From CAVSRC01 sp963798195 (GTDB taxonomy: Bacteria > Pseudomonadota > Alphaproteobacteria > Rhizobiales > Kaistiaceae): a stretch of 64,000 nt of DNA. The first letter of the stretch is position 1; every line of letters starts with the position of its first letter. The notes beneath the pieces were generated by a model, which was not told the DNA's origin, made no database searches, and was given only the letters and a program-made list of their open reading frames with translations. The stretch lies in NCBI GenBank assembly GCA_963798195.1, contig CAWCSF010000010.1, positions 1,240,001-1,304,000 on the forward strand, read 5' to 3'. The position numbers and the translations under genes are program-made. Positions 61,645 through 64,000 of the stretch are shown piece by piece.

Positions 61645-62108
61645 TCAGGCCGTCCGGATTTGCTCCAGGAACATGAGCCACGTCTTCGGAAGGCCGTGAT
61701 ACATGGCGCCGTCAATGATCAGGTCGACATAGGCGCGCGAGGGCAATTCCCTAGTGCCGTCCGGTACCGCGGCATAGGTCATCGCCTTGACCGGCTCGGA
61801 GCCGCCCTGTTTCAGAACCGTGATTTCCCGAAAGTCGTGGCGGTTCTGCTCCGGCGGCCCATCCGGAACGTAGCCCTCGTGATAGTGCAGGATCGTCATA
61901 TCTTCGGCGGAATCTCATAGAGCGCACCCCAGAGCACGTCGCGCGGGCTCGGCTCGAACCCCGCCGAGGCGCATCGCCGCGTGGGCGAGAAACGCGGGAA
62001 GCACAGACGGTGTCCGGGCAGCCGGGCCACGCCGAGGCTGCGATATTCGGGGCAGCGCTCGGCCATCTGGCCCGGATTGAGGTTGGAGCCGTAGGCGAAA
62101 TAGATCAT
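61645..62108 (-). pseudogene. Gamma-glutamylcyclotransferase-like protein, copy 2, frameshifted
   Basis: The first part MIYFAYGSNLNPGQMAERCPEYR...GALYEIPP ends at a stop 40% of the way through the fold. The second part (TILHYHEGYVPDGPPEQNRHDFREITVL, SRAYVDLIIDGAMYHGLPKTWL) lies in the next frame and has the catalytic-loop Glu of the family (HEGYV). They rejoin if one base is added near 61905, giving ALYEIPPEDMTILHYHEGY, aligned with LYELTVEDLHRLDLVEGF of copy 1. An ATGA junction makes the halves look like two genes, but the fold needs both. Length about 154 residues. Confidence 0.8.
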
Positions 62109-62194
62109 CTGGATGGCGAGAAACTCATGACCATACGAGCGATCAGATGACGCCAGCGACGCGATTCCTTCAAGCAATCCCTGCCTGAAAACGT

Positions 62195-63502
62195 TCAGCC
62201 GCCGCGCTCGCGCCGAAGCTTCGCCCAGTAGTCCAGCCGCTTGCGGATTTCGCGCTCGAAGCCGCGGTCTGGCGGATCGTAGAAGGTCTGCCGGCCGATC
62301 GCTTCGGGAAAATACTCCTGCCCCGAAAAGGCATCGGGCTGATCGTGATCGTAGAGGTAATCCTCGCCGTAGCCCTCGGTCTTCATCAGGCGGGTCGGCG
62401 CGTTGAGGATGGTCTTCGGCGGCGTCAGCGATCCGCCCTGTTTCGCTGTAGCGGTGGCGGCGGAGAACGCGGTGTAAACGGCATTCGATTTCGGCGCGGT
62501 CGCGAGATAGACGGCCGCCTCGGCCAGCGCCAGTTCGCCCTCAGGCGAGCCCAGATAGTCATAGGCATCCTTGGCGGCGAGCGCGACGACCAGCGCTTGC
62601 GGATCGGCGAGGCCTATGTCCTCCATGGCCATGCGCACGAGCCGGCGGCCGATGTAGAGCGGCAACTCCCCGGCATCGAGCATGCGCGCGAGGTAATACA
62701 GCGCCGCATCGGGATCCGACCCGCGCACCGATTTATGCAGGGCGGAGATGAGATTGTAGTGGCCGTCCTGACCCTTGTCGTAGAGCGGCGCACGGCGCTG
62801 GACGATCTTCTGGAGGTCGTCGGGACCGAACACCTCCCCTTCCCCGGCCGCACGCCAGACTTCCTCCGCCAGCGTCAGCAGCGCCCGTCCGTCGGCGTCC
62901 GCCATGGCCACGAGCATGTCGCGCGCCTCGGCATCGAGCGGCAGCTTGCGCGCCTCGATCTCCTCTGCCCGCTCGAGCAGATGCCCCAACGCTTCCGCGT
63001 CGAGCGGACGGAACACCAGCACGCGGGCGCGCGACAGCAGCGCCGCGTTCAGTTCAAACGACGGGTTCTCGGTCGTCGCACCGACCAGCGTGACGGTGCC
63101 GTCCTCCATGACCGGCAGAAAGGAATCCTGCTGCGCCCGGTTGAAGCGATGGATCTCGTCGACGAAGAGCAGCGTGCCCCTGCCCATCTCGCGACGCCCC
63201 CGCGCCGCCTCGAAGACCTTCTTCAGCTCCGCGACGCCGGAAAAGACCGCCGATATCTGCTCGAACTGGAGGTCGGTTTCCTTCGCCAGCAGGCGCGCGA
63301 CGGTGGTCTTGCCCGTGCCCGGCGGCCCCCAGAAGACCAACGATCCGAGCGAACCGGATCGCAGCATGCGGGTGAGCGCGCCATCGGGCCCGAGCAGATG
63401 GTCCTGGCCGACGACCTCCGCCAGAGCCTGCGGACGAAGCCGGTCCGCCAGCGGGCGGGGCGCCGATTTTTCGAGCCCGGCAGCCTCGAACAGCGACGCC
63501 AC
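62195..63502 (-). CDS. rarA: Replication-associated recombination protein A (AAA+ ATPase)
   Basis: 435-residue clamp-loader-like ATPase (MgsA/RarA) that acts at stalled replication forks. Walker A GPPGTGKTTVARLLA, Walker B TLLFVDEIHRFNRAQQD, sensor GATTENPSFELNAALLSRARV, then the RarA C-terminal domain with SVRGSDPDAALYYLARML and GEDYLYDHDQPDAFSGQEYFPE. Start GTG at 63502, eight bases after the Do-like protease stop, so cotranscribed. Length is normal. Confidence 0.96.
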   Translation of the reverse strand: MASLFEAAGLEKSAPRPLADRLRPQALAEVVGQDHLLGPDGALTRMLRSGSLGSLVFWGPPGTGKTTVARLLAKETDLQFEQISAVFSGVAELKKVFEAARGRREMGRGTLLFVDEIHRFNRAQQDSFLPVMEDGTVTLVGATTENPSFELNAALLSRARVLVFRPLDAEALGHLLERAEEIEARKLPLDAEARDMLVAMADADGRALLTLAEEVWRAAGEGEVFGPDDLQKIVQRRAPLYDKGQDGHYNLISALHKSVRGSDPDAALYYLARMLDAGELPLYIGRRLVRMAMEDIGLADPQALVVALAAKDAYDYLGSPEGELALAEAAVYLATAPKSNAVYTAFSAATATAKQGGSLTPPKTILNAPTRLMKTEGYGEDYLYDHDQPDAFSGQEYFPEAIGRQTFYDPPDRGFEREIRKRLDYWAKLRRERGG

Positions 63503-63510
63503 CCGGCCTC

Positions 63511-64000
63511 CTATCCGCGGAACTGCTGACGGATCATCTGCCCGCCGCGATTGATCGTCACCTGCCAGAGCGACGTTTCCTGGGCGGCAGCGCGCGCCAG
63601 CGTCCGCGCGGCGTCGATGGCAACGCCATTCAGGTCGACGATCACATCGCCCGGCCGAAGGCCGGCGGTAGCGGCACGCGAGCCCGGCGCAACGTCGGTG
63701 ACGATGACGCCGATCGGCTTGCCGGCAAAGACCATCTCCTCGGCAACCGCCGGCGACAGATTGACAACCGTCGCCCCCGCCAGCGGCGAGTTTCCCGAAA
63801 TGGTGGTCGGATTGCGCGGCACGGTCTCCGGCGCCGATTTCAGGCTGATCGTGGTGACGTATTGCTTGCCGTCGCGGACGATGCCGAGTTTCGCCTCCGT
63901 GCCAACGCCCTTGGTAGCGAGGCGATAGTTCAGCGTGCCGACATCCTCGACGTCGCTGCCATCGATCGAGGTGATCAGGTCGCCGCTCTTGAGGCGCGCG
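63511..64000 (-). CDS. Do-like (DegP/DegQ-type) periplasmic serine protease, C-terminal part
   Basis: The visible 163 codons run to the window edge and cover the end of the first PDZ domain (LKSGDLITSIDGSDVEDVGTLNYRLATK), the Do-specific SPLAGATVVNLSPAVAEEM linker and the second PDZ domain (GVIVTDVAPGSRAATAGLRPGDVIVDLNG). The protease domain lies beyond the edge, so the catalytic Ser, His and Asp cannot be checked. DegP-rarA-crcB-rluC-ATP12-pccB is a common order in Hyphomicrobiales, and most of it is present here. Confidence 0.93.
   Translation of the reverse strand, partial: ARLKSGDLITSIDGSDVEDVGTLNYRLATKGVGTEAKLGIVRDGKQYVTTISLKSAPETVPRNPTTISGNSPLAGATVVNLSPAVAEEMVFAGKPIGVIVTDVAPGSRAATAGLRPGDVIVDLNGVAIDAARTLARAAAQETSLWQVTINRGGQMIRQQFRG

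Noticed and set aside
61645..61899. Independent short gene with coupled ATGA start
   Set aside because: It is the C-terminal part of a gamma-glutamylcyclotransferase-like fold; the intact neighbour shows the halves belong together.
1..64000. tRNA, rRNA, CRISPR array, insertion sequence or prophage
   Set aside because: I looked for T-loop boxes, direct repeats with spacers, transposase or integrase motifs and found none I could support.

Overview
This window is a GC-rich stretch of an alphaproteobacterial chromosome, most likely from the order Hyphomicrobiales (Rhizobiales). That placement rests on protein content and gene order, not on any rRNA. The markers are the ldtP/ldtR/DUF6163/hemB block, a Bpt leucyltransferase, an ATP12 chaperone, an ExoR-like Sel1 protein, and the long yajC-secDF and argS-SPOR-nagZ-scpAB-tatABC-serS-surE-pcm clusters. 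I found no rRNA, tRNA, CRISPR array, insertion sequence, integrase or phage gene, so this looks like core chromosome with scattered accessory genes.

Layout. 1-3.4 kb (minus): the start of glyA, a frameshifted periplasmic L,D-transpeptidase, its MarR-type regulator and a small membrane protein. 3.5-9.1 kb (plus): hemB, threonine ammonia-lyase, an RDD membrane protein, a SLC13-type transporter and bpt. 9.1-14.9 kb: two divergent transglutaminase-like proteins, a DUF1080 protein, a tRNA-adenosine-deaminase-fold nucleoside deaminase with a Nudix hydrolase, a GST, YjbQ and a DUF1127 microprotein. 15-23 kb: trmFO, then the converging operon yajC-secD-secF-Mth938-squalene/phytoene synthase-like, with a DUF815 ATPase divergent from it. 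21.7-35.6 kb: one long minus-strand run for protein repair, serine tRNA charging, Tat export, chromosome condensation, wall recycling, arginine tRNA charging and dNTP hydrolysis. 35.8-38.3 kb (plus): erpA, a tailed VOC protein and a double HD-GYP protein. 38.3-53.9 kb is a more accessory mix: AMP nucleosidase, MFS, OsmC, exonuclease III, two Cys-rich secreted paralogues, ExoR-like, ilvD, a GST, a YHYH protein, MOSC, aldose epimerase, a metallo-beta-lactamase-fold lactonase, YaiI and LrgAB. 53.9-64 kb: pccB, ATP12, EamA, aldo/keto reductase, RluC-like, MFS, CrcB, two gamma-glutamylcyclotransferase-like genes, RarA and a Do-like protease that runs off the window.

The most striking direct observation is that six otherwise ordinary genes (ldtP, exonuclease III, aldose epimerase, a YARHG-like secreted protein, ATP12 and one gamma-glutamylcyclotransferase) are each interrupted by a single-base frameshift. 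Five need one base removed and one needs a base added. Five of the six lie between 41.8 and 62 kb. Assembly or sequencing indels are the simplest explanation, but this needs checking against reads.

Other points of interest: homologues of two mitochondrial complex I assembly factors next to secDF; a pair of tandem secreted Cys-rich proteins of no known family; a VOC protein with a histone-H1-like tail; a degenerate LytM protein; an insertion in SerRS; and repeats at the end of a YHYH protein. I did not find a clear new multi-gene system; the Cys-rich pair is the best candidate for undescribed biology.
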